Shown here piece after piece: positions 1-5,968 of a stretch of 7,076 nt of DNA. The stretch is from Oscillospiraceae bacterium (lineage in GTDB: Bacteria; Bacillota_A; Clostridia; Oscillospirales; Oscillospiraceae), in the NCBI GenBank assembly GCA_021771675.1, contig JAETOP010000143.1, forward strand, positions 1 through 7,076, given 5' to 3'. The position numbers and the translations under genes are program-made. Every line of letters begins with the position of its first letter. Position 1 is the first letter of the stretch. A model generated the notes under the pieces. That model ran no database searches. It was not told where the DNA came from and worked only from the letters and a program-made list of their open reading frames with translations.

Positions 1-1
1 C

Positions 2-910
2 TTCCGCACCACCAACTGGTACATCACGGCGGCGGTAACGCTGCTCAGCGGCATCCTCGCCTATTTCGTCAGCGGACGCGCTCTCAAGTCCCTGCGCAGC
101 TTTACCTCGCAGGTGGAGCAGGTGCAGCTGAACAATCTTGCCGATATGAGGATCGATGAAGACGCTATTTCGGAGTTCCGGCAGCTGAGCCGCTCGTTCA
201 ACCAGATGCTGGAGCGGCTGAACAACGCCTTTTCCGCCCAGCGGCAGTTCACCGGCAACGCCGCCCACGAGCTGCGCACGCCACTGGCACTAATGCAGGC
301 GCAGTTGGAGCTGTTTTCTGCGGAGCATCCTGATGTGCGACCGGAGACGGCGGAGTTCCTCACGCTTTTGCGTGAGCAGACGGAACGGCTGATACAGATG
401 ACCAGGACACTGCTGGAGATGAGCAATCTGCGGCAGGTGGCGCGGAACGAGCGGATCCAGCTCGCTCCCATGATCGAGGAGATCTTCACAGATCTTGCGC
501 CACTCTCAGATAAGCTCGGCGTCACGCTGACGGCGGAGGGCGACGGCATTATGACCGGCAGCGATGCACTGATCTACCGGCTGATCTTCAACCTGACGGA
601 GAATGCTGTCAAGTACAACCGGCCGGGCGGCTCGGTACGGGTTTCTGTCACTCAGGAGTTGGAAAAGCTCCTGCTCCGCGTCTCCGACACCGGCTGCGGC
701 ATCCCGGAGGTGTATCAGCGCAGTATCTTCCAGCCCTTCTTCCGGGTGGACAAGTCTCGCAGCCGGGAATACGGTGGCGCAGGACTGGGGCTCTCACTGG
801 TATGGGAGATCGCCGACCTCCACGGCGGCTCCGTTTGGGTAGAGAAAAGCTCGGGGAAGGGCACTACCATTGCGGTGGGGTTGCCAACGCAACAATCAAC
901 GAAGCCCTAA
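2..910 (+). CDS. Sensor histidine kinase, C-terminal part (5' end outside window)
   Basis: This is the membrane-anchored sensor kinase of a two-component system. It autophosphorylates on histidine and passes the phosphate to a response regulator, which probably lies upstream, outside the window. The reading frame is open from the left edge, leaving 302 residues. In order it shows a transmembrane helix (residues ~6-28, WYITAAVTLLSGILAYFV), a HAMP linker (~29-75), and a dimerization/H-box with the phospho-acceptor His at ~89 (AAHELRTP). The ATPase domain follows, with an N-box (TENAVKYN, Asn ~201), G1/D-box (SDTGCGIP, Asp ~229), F-box (FQPFFRVDKSRS) and G2 box (GGAGLGLSL, ~259-267). All catalytic motifs are intact. 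The GTG at 113 is inside the HAMP region and is not the true start. Its tail-to-tail neighbour at 918-1193 ends 7 bp away. The signal sensed cannot be told because the extracellular part is missing. Similar kinases occur in gut conjugative elements next to ABC transporters (recollection). Confidence 0.95.
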   Translation, partial: FRTTNWYITAAVTLLSGILAYFVSGRALKSLRSFTSQVEQVQLNNLADMRIDEDAISEFRQLSRSFNQMLERLNNAFSAQRQFTGNAAHELRTPLALMQAQLELFSAEHPDVRPETAEFLTLLREQTERLIQMTRTLLEMSNLRQVARNERIQLAPMIEEIFTDLAPLSDKLGVTLTAEGDGIMTGSDALIYRLIFNLTENAVKYNRPGGSVRVSVTQELEKLLLRVSDTGCGIPEVYQRSIFQPFFRVDKSRSREYGGAGLGLSLVWEIADLHGGSVWVEKSSGKGTTIAVGLPTQQSTKP

Positions 911-917
911 AACTCTT

Positions 918-1193
918 TTATTCGTTTTTCGCCGCTTCGCTTGCCGCCCTGCGGCGTTCCTCTCTGTATGGGGCGGTCAGCCGGAAAGAGAAGCGTCCCT
1001 TTTCAATCTCAAATTCCTTGCAGCCCGTGTCCGAGTCTACGTCCGTCAGCTTGCAGACGGCAGGGTGTTTGCGGCTGTATGCGGTCAGCCTGTTTTTGAG
1101 GTCGGTGTTGTGGGTGCGGATGAAGATGGTGGGGTCTTTCTCGTCAAAATAGATTTCGGTGGTCTTTTCCTGCTTGGTAAGTCCTGTTCTCAT
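918..1193 (-). CDS. Small conserved hypothetical protein (91 aa)
   Basis: The product is a 91-residue soluble protein of unknown function, rich in charged residues, with no signal peptide or membrane segment. It starts MRTGLTKQEKTTEIYFDEKD and ends with a basic/acidic helix (REERRRAASEAAKNE). From memory, close relatives with the IYFDEKDP and IEKGRFSFRLTAPY stretches recur as small genes in Clostridia integrative elements; no activity is known to me. A real gene is favoured over chance because the codon pattern and protein look constrained, and because an open frame on the opposite strand (from 870) covers it only by reading on into the GIY-YIG fragment. Upstream of the ATG (1191-1193) there is no ribosome-binding site; the DNA switches immediately to the GIY-YIG coding sequence. 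Its native promoter and leader therefore seem lost, and expression is doubtful. It converges with the histidine kinase, 7 bp between stop codons. Confidence 0.7.
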   Translation of the reverse strand: MRTGLTKQEKTTEIYFDEKDPTIFIRTHNTDLKNRLTAYSRKHPAVCKLTDVDSDTGCKEFEIEKGRFSFRLTAPYREERRRAASEAAKNE

Positions 1194-1757
1194 AGTAAGG
1201 ATTCAAACCTAAACAAAGCGCATATCAAATATCTCGAGAATCGTTTTTATATTCTTGCGAAAGAATGCGATAGATACTCGATTGACAATAGTAACGTACC
1301 GACAAAGTCGTCGGTTTCTGAAGCTGAGCAAGCAGAGTTAGAAGAGTTTATATACAACGCCAAGATACTAATCAATGCATTGGGGCACAAGGCATTTGAA
1401 TCGTATTCTGAAGAACAACCCAATAAATGTGGAGAAAATCCTATTTTCTCTGTTTCTGCTGGGTCAGGGAAGGCATATGGAATACGAACGGCTGATGGGT
1501 TCGTTCTACTTAAAGATTCCTCTATCCATGAAGTATCCGCCGATTCCTTGAATATTGGAATCAAAAAGAAAGTAGAGCAAAGTCGTGCTTCTGGTGAAAT
1601 CAAAGACGGCATACTTCAAAATGATAAGTTGTTTTCAAGTTCTTCCGCTGCCGCTGCTTTTGCTACGGGCTATAGTATAAGCGGGCCTCAGCAATGGAAA
1701 ACAGACAGTGGTGAAACATTAAAGTCATTTGAAACAAAAGGTACGGAACAAGCATAG
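1194..1757 (+). pseudogene. GIY-YIG nuclease family / DUF4357 protein, 5'-truncated
   Basis: This is the C-terminal part of a protein of the GIY-YIG nuclease family with a DUF4357 domain. Such proteins carry an N-terminal GIY-YIG endonuclease-like fold followed by an accessory C-terminal domain. Homology-like sequence begins at about 1194 with SKDSNLNKAHIKYLENRFY, which corresponds to the end of the nuclease domain in the family. It continues through a linker (SEAEQAELEEFIYNAKILIN) and ends in a DUF4357-like stretch (AAAAFATGYSISGPQQWKTD, then SGETLKSFE). The catalytic GIY and YIG strands are absent. The frame is nominally open leftward to about 870, but that part is only the antisense of the 918-1193 gene. 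No start codon with a ribosome-binding site precedes the fragment, so it is probably not translated. The gene is AT-rich, unlike the GC-rich kinase to its left, which supports a recombination junction. A strong terminator follows 5 bp after the stop. Confidence 0.75.
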
Positions 1758-1762
1758 AAAAA

Positions 1763-1811
1763 AGAGCTATCTGACTTCTTTTGAAATCAGATAGCTCTCT
1801 TTTATTTGAAT
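1763..1811 (+). terminator. Intrinsic terminator after the GIY-YIG fragment (probably bidirectional)
   Basis: A perfect 12-bp stem is formed by AGAGCTATCTGA (1763-1774) and TCAGATAGCTCT (1787-1798). It can extend inward through TTC/GAA around a TTTT loop. A T-rich tail (CTTTTATTT, 1799 on) follows on the + strand. An A-run precedes the stem (1758-1763), so on the minus strand the tail is T-rich as well. It could therefore also stop transcripts arriving from the tet side. Confidence 0.9.
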
Positions 1812-1821
1812 AATGAAAAAT

Positions 1822-1839
1822 GTTGCCAAAACGTTGCCA
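1822..1839. repeat. Tandem GTTGCCA repeat, 11-bp spacing
   Basis: Two exact copies of GTTGCCA (1822-1828 and 1833-1839) lie on the same strand, one helical turn apart. The stretch CCAAAACGT (1826-1834) recurs inverted as ACGTTTTGG at 1887-1895, flanking the terminator at 1864-1886. Spacing like this is typical of protein-binding sites, for example integrase arm sites, but no protein can be assigned. Confidence 0.35.
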
Positions 1840-1863
1840 CGAATTGCGGAAATGGCTACTTTC

Positions 1864-1886
1864 CCGGGTCAAGACCCGGCTTTTTT
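1864..1886 (+). terminator. Intrinsic terminator hairpin, + strand
   Basis: The inverted repeat CCGGGTC (1864-1870) and GACCCGG (1873-1879) gives a 6-7 bp GC-rich stem with a very tight loop, followed directly by CTTTTTT (1880-1886). The T-run lies on the + strand only, so it acts on rightward transcripts. No gene ends immediately before it apart from the GIY-YIG fragment, which already has its own terminator. Confidence 0.75.
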
Positions 1887-1896
1887 ACGTTTTGGA

Positions 1897-1944
1897 TTAC
1901 TCCCACTCGTTGTTGGGCATCATATTTAACGGATTTTGCTTCAT
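1897..1944 (-). CDS. Tiny ORF MKQNPLNMMPNNEWE; its 3' end resembles the end of guaA
   Basis: This is a 15-codon frame with a plausible ribosome-binding site (GAGG, 10 bp before the ATG). Its ATG overlaps the stop of another tiny frame (1941-1985) as ATGA, which would allow translational coupling. The final codons, GAG TGG GAG TAA (1897-1908), match the usual GluTrpGlu-stop end of GMP synthase. Islands are known to insert at the 3' end of guaA. I infer that this may be a fused or attachment-site-proximal remnant rather than a working gene. It is equally possible that the resemblance is chance, since only about 12 bases are involved. There is no second copy of this core in the window. Confidence 0.3.
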   Translation of the reverse strand: MKQNPLNMMPNNEWE

Positions 1945-1985
1945 AAATTTGATACCTCATTTTTTTGATTATTTGATGTGTCCAT
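1941..1985 (-). CDS. Tiny ORF MDTSNNQKNEVSNL, overlapping the next tiny ORF
   Basis: This 14-codon frame lies downstream of tet on the same strand and ends in an ATGA overlap with the 15-codon frame at 1897-1944. Its own ribosome-binding site is weak. The in-frame sequence is open upstream to the end of tet, but that part looks non-coding (low complexity, many prolines and threonines). It may be the truncated start of a two-gene unit whose remainder was lost. I do not recognise either peptide. Confidence 0.2.
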   Translation of the reverse strand: MDTSNNQKNEVSNL

Positions 1986-1991
1986 ATTATC

Positions 1992-2039
1992 CAGCCCTAT
2001 ACGATGGGCTGTTATCAAATTGTTATCGGTGGTGATAAC
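1992..2039. repeat. Cluster of small dyads and GTTATC repeats downstream of tet
   Basis: Three elements lie side by side. The first is CAGCCC (1992-1997) with GGGCTG (2006-2011), a 6-bp inverted repeat. The second is two direct GTTATC copies (2011-2016 and 2022-2027). The third is a GATAAC at 2034-2039 that makes a hairpin with the second GTTATC. Neither dyad has a T-run beyond it, so these look more like operator or recombinase-binding sites than terminators. The remaining stretch, 2040-2134, shows no gene or clear signal. Confidence 0.4.
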
Positions 2040-2134
2040 GGGGGGTAGCAGGGTTGTTGTTTTCTCTGGTGGTTTACAACTACATTTTACCACGAAAGGC
2101 AGGGAAATGCAATAACCATCCTTGCTGTGGCGTA

Positions 2135-4054
2135 TCAAGGAATCTTACTGAACATATGGCGCACCTTATCCAAACGGCTGTTTGGACGACGGGGCTGGAT
2201 GATTGGCTCGCCGACAGTGGCCTGATACCCTTTCAGTTCCGTCAGGCACACACTCCGCCCGTTGGTGTAAAAGGCCAAATCAGTACGGTATGCCTGTATG
2301 CAACGGGCGGGAATCTCGCCAGTAAAGACAACTTCATCCTTTTTTATCTGGGCCGTTTCGATGGTGGCACAGTATTTCGGCGCATCATGATAAGCCCTGG
2401 AAAGGTATTCCTGGGGCGCATAGAGGGTGAAGGAGAGATAAGGTTCCAGCAACTGCGTCCCAGATTTCTTCAATGCCTGTTCCAATACAATCGGGGCCAA
2501 TGAGCGGAAGTCCGCCGGCGTACTGACCGGGCTATAGTAAAGTCCGTATTCAAAGCAAATCTTACAGTCCGTTACGTTCCAGCCACACAAGCCTTGCCCC
2601 AAACCGTAACGGATACCATCCATGACAGCGTTTTGAAAACTCTGGTTCAGGTATCCCAGGGAAACCCGGCTCTCGTATTTTACACCGGAGCCAAGCGGGA
2701 GCGGTGTAACAGACAGTCCGATAGATGCCCAAAACGGGTTAGGCGGCACCTCGATATGGATGGTGTGACTGGCCACTTTGAGCGGCCGCTCTAAATAAAT
2801 GACGGTGGGTTCCTTCACTGCTGTTTCAATCTTGTATTTTTCCGTCAGCAAAGCGGAAACAACCTCCAACTGCATCCGACCCAAAAAAGAAAGAATGATC
2901 TCATGGGTGGTGGAATCCACCTCGTAGTGCAAAAGCGGGTCAGTATCCGCAATTTGCGTAAGAGCGTCCAGCAACCGGTCTCTTTGCTCTGCCGTTTTTG
3001 GCGTAATCGTCGTCCGCAGCATAGGGAAGGGAACATCACTCCACATTTCACGAGGAAGTTGGGTTTTGTCCCCCAATATATCGTTTAATCTCAAGCTGTC
3101 GCTGGGAAGGATGACAATTTCGCCCTTATGGGCGGTATCTGTCCGAACAATCTCCCCTTTGGATGGAATACGCATCTCTGTGATTTTCAGCTTTTCTCTC
3201 CCGGCTAGGGCCACCGTATCCCGCAGACGCAGCGTTCCGCTGTATAGCCGCAGATAGACAAGCCTCTGGCCGCAATCTGTATACTCCACCTTAAAAACTC
3301 TACCGCACAGGGCGGCGCTCCCCTGTTCCTTGGTCGATTGGAACAGCCCTATCACCGCATCCATCAACTGTTGAATGCCAAGGCCGTTTTTGGCGCTACC
3401 ATGATAGACCGGGAGCAGGGAGGCGTCTTGAACTCGCCGCTGTTCTTCTTGCGCAAGTTCTTTCTGACTGATTGATTCTCCTGCGATATACTTTGCCAAT
3501 AACTCATCGTTATTTTCGATGACCGAATCCCACACCTCTGCACTAGTGTTTTCTGTCAGAGTTATTTTCGAGGACAGCGACACTGTCTGCTTGATGATAA
3601 TATCAGCGGAGAGCTTATCCCGAACAGACTGATATACGCTCTCCAAATCAATGCCAACCTGGTCGATCTTGTTGATAAAGATAATGGTGGGGATGTTCAA
3701 TTTCCGTAGGGCATGGAACAGAACACGGGTCTGGGCCTGCACGCCATCTTTAGCGGAGAGCACCAAGATGGCCCCGTCCAAAACAGCCAGAGAGCGGTAT
3801 ACCTCTGCCAAGAAATCCATGTGGCCGGGAGTATCCACAATATTGACTTTACAACTGTGCCACTGGAAAGAAGTGACTGCCGTTTGAATGGTAATTCCAC
3901 GCTGCCGCTCCAAAAACATAGTGTCCGTTCTCGTTGTCCCTTTTTCGACGCTCCCCGGCTCTGAAATGGTTCCGCTGGCATACAGCAGGCTTTCTGTCAG
4001 TGTCGTCTTGCCCGCATCTACATGGGCAAGAATCCCGATATTGATAATGTTCAT
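2135..4054 (-). CDS. tet(W): Tetracycline-resistance ribosomal protection protein, Tet(W) group
   Basis: This is a cytoplasmic translation GTPase, related to EF-G, that binds the tetracycline-stalled ribosome and releases the drug from the decoding site. The protein is 639 residues, the normal length for the family. The G domain has G1 AHVDAGKT (10-17), the GTTRTD switch region (39-44), G3 DTPGH (74-78) and G4 NKID (128-131). The C-terminal half carries the conserved domain IV region with the [12 protein letters not shown] loop that contacts the decoding centre, and the C-terminal [15 protein letters not shown]. All key residues are intact. The start is the ATG at 4052-4054 (MNIINIGIL): it has a GGAGG 6 bp upstream, and an in-frame extension to 4078 lacks one. 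From memory Tet(W) is the closest class, with differences concentrated in roughly residues 170-390. A Tet(32)-like allele or a mosaic is possible. It is expressed from its own promoter and attenuator (4087-4356). Confidence 0.97.
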   Translation of the reverse strand: MNIINIGILAHVDAGKTTLTESLLYASGTISEPGSVEKGTTRTDTMFLERQRGITIQTAVTSFQWHSCKVNIVDTPGHMDFLAEVYRSLAVLDGAILVLSAKDGVQAQTRVLFHALRKLNIPTIIFINKIDQVGIDLESVYQSVRDKLSADIIIKQTVSLSSKITLTENTSAEVWDSVIENNDELLAKYIAGESISQKELAQEEQRRVQDASLLPVYHGSAKNGLGIQQLMDAVIGLFQSTKEQGSAALCGRVFKVEYTDCGQRLVYLRLYSGTLRLRDTVALAGREKLKITEMRIPSKGEIVRTDTAHKGEIVILPSDSLRLNDILGDKTQLPREMWSDVPFPMLRTTITPKTAEQRDRLLDALTQIADTDPLLHYEVDSTTHEIILSFLGRMQLEVVSALLTEKYKIETAVKEPTVIYLERPLKVASHTIHIEVPPNPFWASIGLSVTPLPLGSGVKYESRVSLGYLNQSFQNAVMDGIRYGLGQGLCGWNVTDCKICFEYGLYYSPVSTPADFRSLAPIVLEQALKKSGTQLLEPYLSFTLYAPQEYLSRAYHDAPKYCATIETAQIKKDEVVFTGEIPARCIQAYRTDLAFYTNGRSVCLTELKGYQATVGEPIIQPRRPNSRLDKVRHMFSKIP

Positions 4055-4086
4055 GTCTATCCTCCATACAAGGCCCAAAAGGGCGC

Positions 4087-4124
4087 AAAAATCCCCAGCG
4101 GCAAATACTTTTACCGCTGGGGAT
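4087..4124 (-). terminator. Second intrinsic terminator in the tet leader
   Basis: The minus strand carries an 11-bp perfect stem, ATCCCCAGCGG paired with CCGCTGGGGAT (4114-4124 with 4091-4101), with a 12-nt A/T-rich loop. TTTTT follows at 4091-4087. It lies about 30 bp before the tet start codon. It probably adds to the attenuation at 4187-4295, or limits read-through in the absence of drug. Confidence 0.85.
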
Positions 4125-4182
4125 CATGACTTCGGATACATAGAAACGCATTCAGCTAACATGAGCCGTTATCCGTCACGAT

Positions 4183-4291
4183 ATTTGATAAAAAGGCAAA
4201 AGCATTCTTAAATTGGGTACAAAAACCAAGCCCCTGCAAGGGGCAATTATTTTTGTGCCCATTATCAAATTTTATTTAAGAATACCTTGCC
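4183..4291 (-). promoter_or_regulatory. Transcription attenuator of tet (terminator / antiterminator switch)
   Basis: Reading the minus strand, arm A (4291-4274) lies within the leader-peptide codons. It pairs with arm A' (4213-4195), sharing ATTCTTAAAT/ATTTAAGAAT and GGCAA/TTGCC, and TTTTT (4194-4190) follows at once, which makes an intrinsic terminator. Between them sit arm B, ATTTGATAA (4270-4262), and a long inner hairpin (4260-4215, GGGCACAAAAA with TTTTTGTACCC and GCCCC with GGGGC). Arm B is exactly complementary to B', TTATCAAAT (4191-4183), which overlaps the end of the T-run. B:B' pairing and A:A' pairing exclude each other. Inference: a ribosome held on the leader ORF masks arm A, lets B:B' form and allows read-through into tet. 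This is the logic described for tet(M)-type attenuators. Confidence 0.8.
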
Positions 4292-4295
4292 GCAT
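4272..4295 (-). CDS. tet leader peptide MRQGILK (7 aa)
   Basis: This is a short regulatory reading frame between the tet promoter and the attenuator: ATG at 4293-4295, stop TAA at 4272-4274. It is preceded by GAGGAG 10 bp upstream (in TTGAGGAGTCTATTCAACATG). Its codons form the 5' arm of the terminator stem, so its translation directly controls that stem. The peptide itself probably has no function; the position of the ribosome is what matters. Confidence 0.75.
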   Translation of the reverse strand: MRQGILK

Positions 4296-4327
4296 GTTGA
4301 ATAGACTCCTCAAATCAGGATGACAGC

Positions 4328-4356
4328 AGTATAGCATAGCACACTCTAAAATGCAA
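4328..4356 (-). promoter_or_regulatory. Promoter of the tet gene
   Basis: On the minus strand there is a -35 box TTGCAT (4356-4351), a 17-bp spacer and a perfect-looking -10 box TATACT (4333-4328), with the dinucleotide TG four bases before it. Transcription should start near 4321, about 25 bp before the leader-peptide ATG. This is a standard vegetative sigma-factor promoter, so control is expected at the attenuator rather than at initiation. Confidence 0.85.
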
Positions 4357-4381
4357 GAAGTTTTTACCCGCTGTCCCAAAT

Positions 4382-4418
4382 AAATCAGGAGGGCATTCAC
4401 CGGGACACCCTCCGATTT
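4382..4418 (-). terminator. Hairpin after the tnpV remnant, possible terminator of the mobilization operon
   Basis: On the minus strand AAATCGGAGGG pairs with CCCTCC and GATTT, an 11-bp stem with one bulged base. It lies 6 bp after the tnpV stop and is followed by a weak T-rich stretch (TTTATTT). It sits between the relaxase/tnpV unit and the tet promoter, so it would separate the two transcription units. The poor T-run makes its efficiency uncertain. Confidence 0.55.
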
Positions 4419-4424
4419 GGGGCC

Positions 4425-4539
4425 TCATGCGCAAATAATTTCTGTGTCCACGATTTCCGCCGCACACGCCCGAATATTGTTAGTCCCTCTGCAACTCATA
4501 CCACAGACCGTTGCCCTCGTCAAAGATGTACTTTTCCAT
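4425..4539 (-). pseudogene. tnpV: tnpV remnant: both ends kept, middle deleted
   Basis: TnpV proteins are small (roughly 120 aa) products found in Tn4451-type mobilizable elements; their role is unclear. Here the N-terminus MEKYIFDEGNGLWYELQRD (4539-4483) begins with an excellent ribosome-binding site (GGAGG, 7 bp before the ATG) and hits a stop at 4480-4482. In the next frame the sequence NNIRACAAEIVDTEIICA (4481-4428, stop 4425-4427) resembles the usual C-terminal end of TnpV (NNIR followed by an EIV-type helix). The middle of the gene is therefore missing, and the join at about 4480-4484 is out of frame. Only a 19-residue peptide would be made. It lies 23 bp downstream of the relaxase stop and was probably in its operon. 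The match to TnpV is from memory of the family, strong for the N-terminus and moderate for the C-terminus. Confidence 0.7.
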
Positions 4540-4562
4540 GAAATTACCTCCATTTTTTGTGA

Positions 4563-5906
4563 TTATCGTGCGCCTACCCTTATTTTTGACCTTGCACCCC
4601 ATTTCTGCTCCTTTTCGACCTGTTCCTGCTGGTAAGCTGCCTCCAGTATCCTGTCCGCCTGTTCCGGGCCAATGGCCCGTCTGACCCGCTCATAGTCCCT
4701 GACTTGCCCTTTCAAGCCGTCCCTCTCGGCACAAACCTCATAAATCCTGGCTGACAGGGAGCCGTTCTTACTGACCTCACGATCATAGGCGCTCTGCAAC
4801 CGCTCAAACTTGCTCTTGAGGTCGAAGTAGGCCCGGTAGACGGAGCGCAGCACCTTGACGATCTTCTCCCAAAGGGGCTTGGCCTTTTTCTCCCGGTAGG
4901 ACTTGGCCGATTCCAGCGGCCCCGCCTCCGGCAGCGTCCGCTCCGGGTCGTCGGAGAAGTCCGCCGCCAGTTTCTCCATGCCCTTGAGCAAGGGCGCTAC
5001 ATCGTCCAGCTTAGCCCTGGCCTGGGCCGCTTTCTTCTCAGCTGATGCTGCCTCCTTATTCTTTTTGTCGGCCTCAACCTGGGCCAGCGCCGACACCTCT
5101 TGAAGCTGTGCAAGCCGTTCCTGCTCACGCTCCGTCTTGAACTGCGTAACAGTCAAATGTTCTTCGGAACTACCACGTTCCCCACGCTCTACATCGTCAT
5201 AGCCAGCGGAGCGCATATGCTCAAAGAAATCATCTTGCAGGACACTGTACGACTTTCGTAGAACGGGTTTGCCCTTAGCTGTGCGTAACGGCTCCCCGGT
5301 AGTTTCGTCCAGAATGGGCTTGGACGCCCACTTCTTGCTCATGCTCACCTGCATGATCGTTTCCTTGACCTTGCCCACCAGGGACTTGTCCTTGCACCGC
5401 TTTGTCCAGCGTATCTCCTTCTCCACTACCGGGATATAAACCACATGGAGGTGGTAGTGGTACACGTCCTCCCCCAGCGCCTCGGACATGGCCCGGTTGC
5501 GCTCGTCAGCGTGCATGACCGCCGACAAAATATACTGCTCTCCGCCCACGATTTTGATTGCGGCTTTATAGGCTTCGGTGTAAAATTGTTTTGCGAAGTC
5601 ATACCCGCCGTGATTGTAGAAGTAAGCGGAGTTTACATCAAAGACCAACTCACCGTATCGAAAGGCATCCTCCTTGATGCCACGGGTGGAGATCACGCCG
5701 TCGGCCTCCATTTGAGCAAACATCTCCCGATACCCGGCAGACGGGGTTTTGAAATGGACATTGAGCGGCGTCCGCTCCAGTACAATGTCCTGATTGACAT
5801 AGGAATCCTTCTCACGCTCGTTGTGCTGCTGGGTGTTACCGATCTTGGTTTCGGTCAGCCTCATATTTCTTGCGTTGGTACGGTCAATACCGTCGCCTCT
5901 CGCCAT
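4563..5906 (-). CDS. MobV-family relaxase (Mob/Pre plasmid recombination enzyme)
   Basis: This DNA-nicking relaxase starts conjugative transfer of a mobilizable element at its oriT; it depends on a conjugation machinery encoded elsewhere. The protein is 447 aa. N-terminal motifs are QHNERE (His28, equivalent to the catalytic His22 of pMV158 MobM), YVNQDIVLERTPLN (37-49, motif II) and the metal site MHADERN (131-137) with YHYHLHVVYIP (149-159, HxHxH). The second half is largely charged coiled coil (about 250-300 and 350-430), probably for dimerization or membrane and coupling-protein contacts. The start is the ATG at 5904-5906, with AGGAGG 10 bp upstream; a TTG two codons earlier is too close to that site. 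A predicted oriT lies 63 bp upstream. The gene is intact and followed at 23 bp by the tnpV remnant. The family also includes TnpZ of Tn4451. Confidence 0.95.
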   Translation of the reverse strand: MARGDGIDRTNARNMRLTETKIGNTQQHNEREKDSYVNQDIVLERTPLNVHFKTPSAGYREMFAQMEADGVISTRGIKEDAFRYGELVFDVNSAYFYNHGGYDFAKQFYTEAYKAAIKIVGGEQYILSAVMHADERNRAMSEALGEDVYHYHLHVVYIPVVEKEIRWTKRCKDKSLVGKVKETIMQVSMSKKWASKPILDETTGEPLRTAKGKPVLRKSYSVLQDDFFEHMRSAGYDDVERGERGSSEEHLTVTQFKTEREQERLAQLQEVSALAQVEADKKNKEAASAEKKAAQARAKLDDVAPLLKGMEKLAADFSDDPERTLPEAGPLESAKSYREKKAKPLWEKIVKVLRSVYRAYFDLKSKFERLQSAYDREVSKNGSLSARIYEVCAERDGLKGQVRDYERVRRAIGPEQADRILEAAYQQEQVEKEQKWGARSKIRVGAR

Positions 5907-5968
5907 AGGCAAAAATCCTCCTGTTTCAGATGTTGGGTTGTTGAAAGAGGACGGGGGTTCGGGGGAGG

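Noticed and set aside
870..1757. A single 295-codon plus-strand gene covering the small ORF and the GIY-YIG fragment
   Set aside because: The first ~108 codons are the antisense of the 918-1193 gene and have no recognisable protein features; only the part from ~1194 looks like a protein family. The joined frame is a coincidence of the junction.
1941..2138. 65-codon minus-strand ORF starting at the end of tet
   Set aside because: It starts from a TTG overlapping the tet stop, has no ribosome-binding site, and its sequence crosses the dyad cluster; only the last 14 codons are listed as a tentative tiny ORF.
4055..4078. In-frame N-terminal extension of the tet protein (MGLVWRID)
   Set aside because: The family starts at MNIINIGIL or MKIINIGIL, and the GGAGG lies within the extension, 6 bp before the ATG at 4054, so the extension is untranslated leader.
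3849..4151. 100-codon minus-strand [18 protein letters not shown]...
   Set aside because: It runs through the second terminator hairpin and the tet ribosome-binding site, then into tet in another frame. It has no good ribosome-binding site; a short translated leader there cannot be excluded but is not supported.
5907..5912. TTG start two codons upstream of the relaxase ATG
   Set aside because: It lies only 4 bp from AGGAGG, while the ATG at 5904-5906 has acceptable spacing and matches the usual start of the family.
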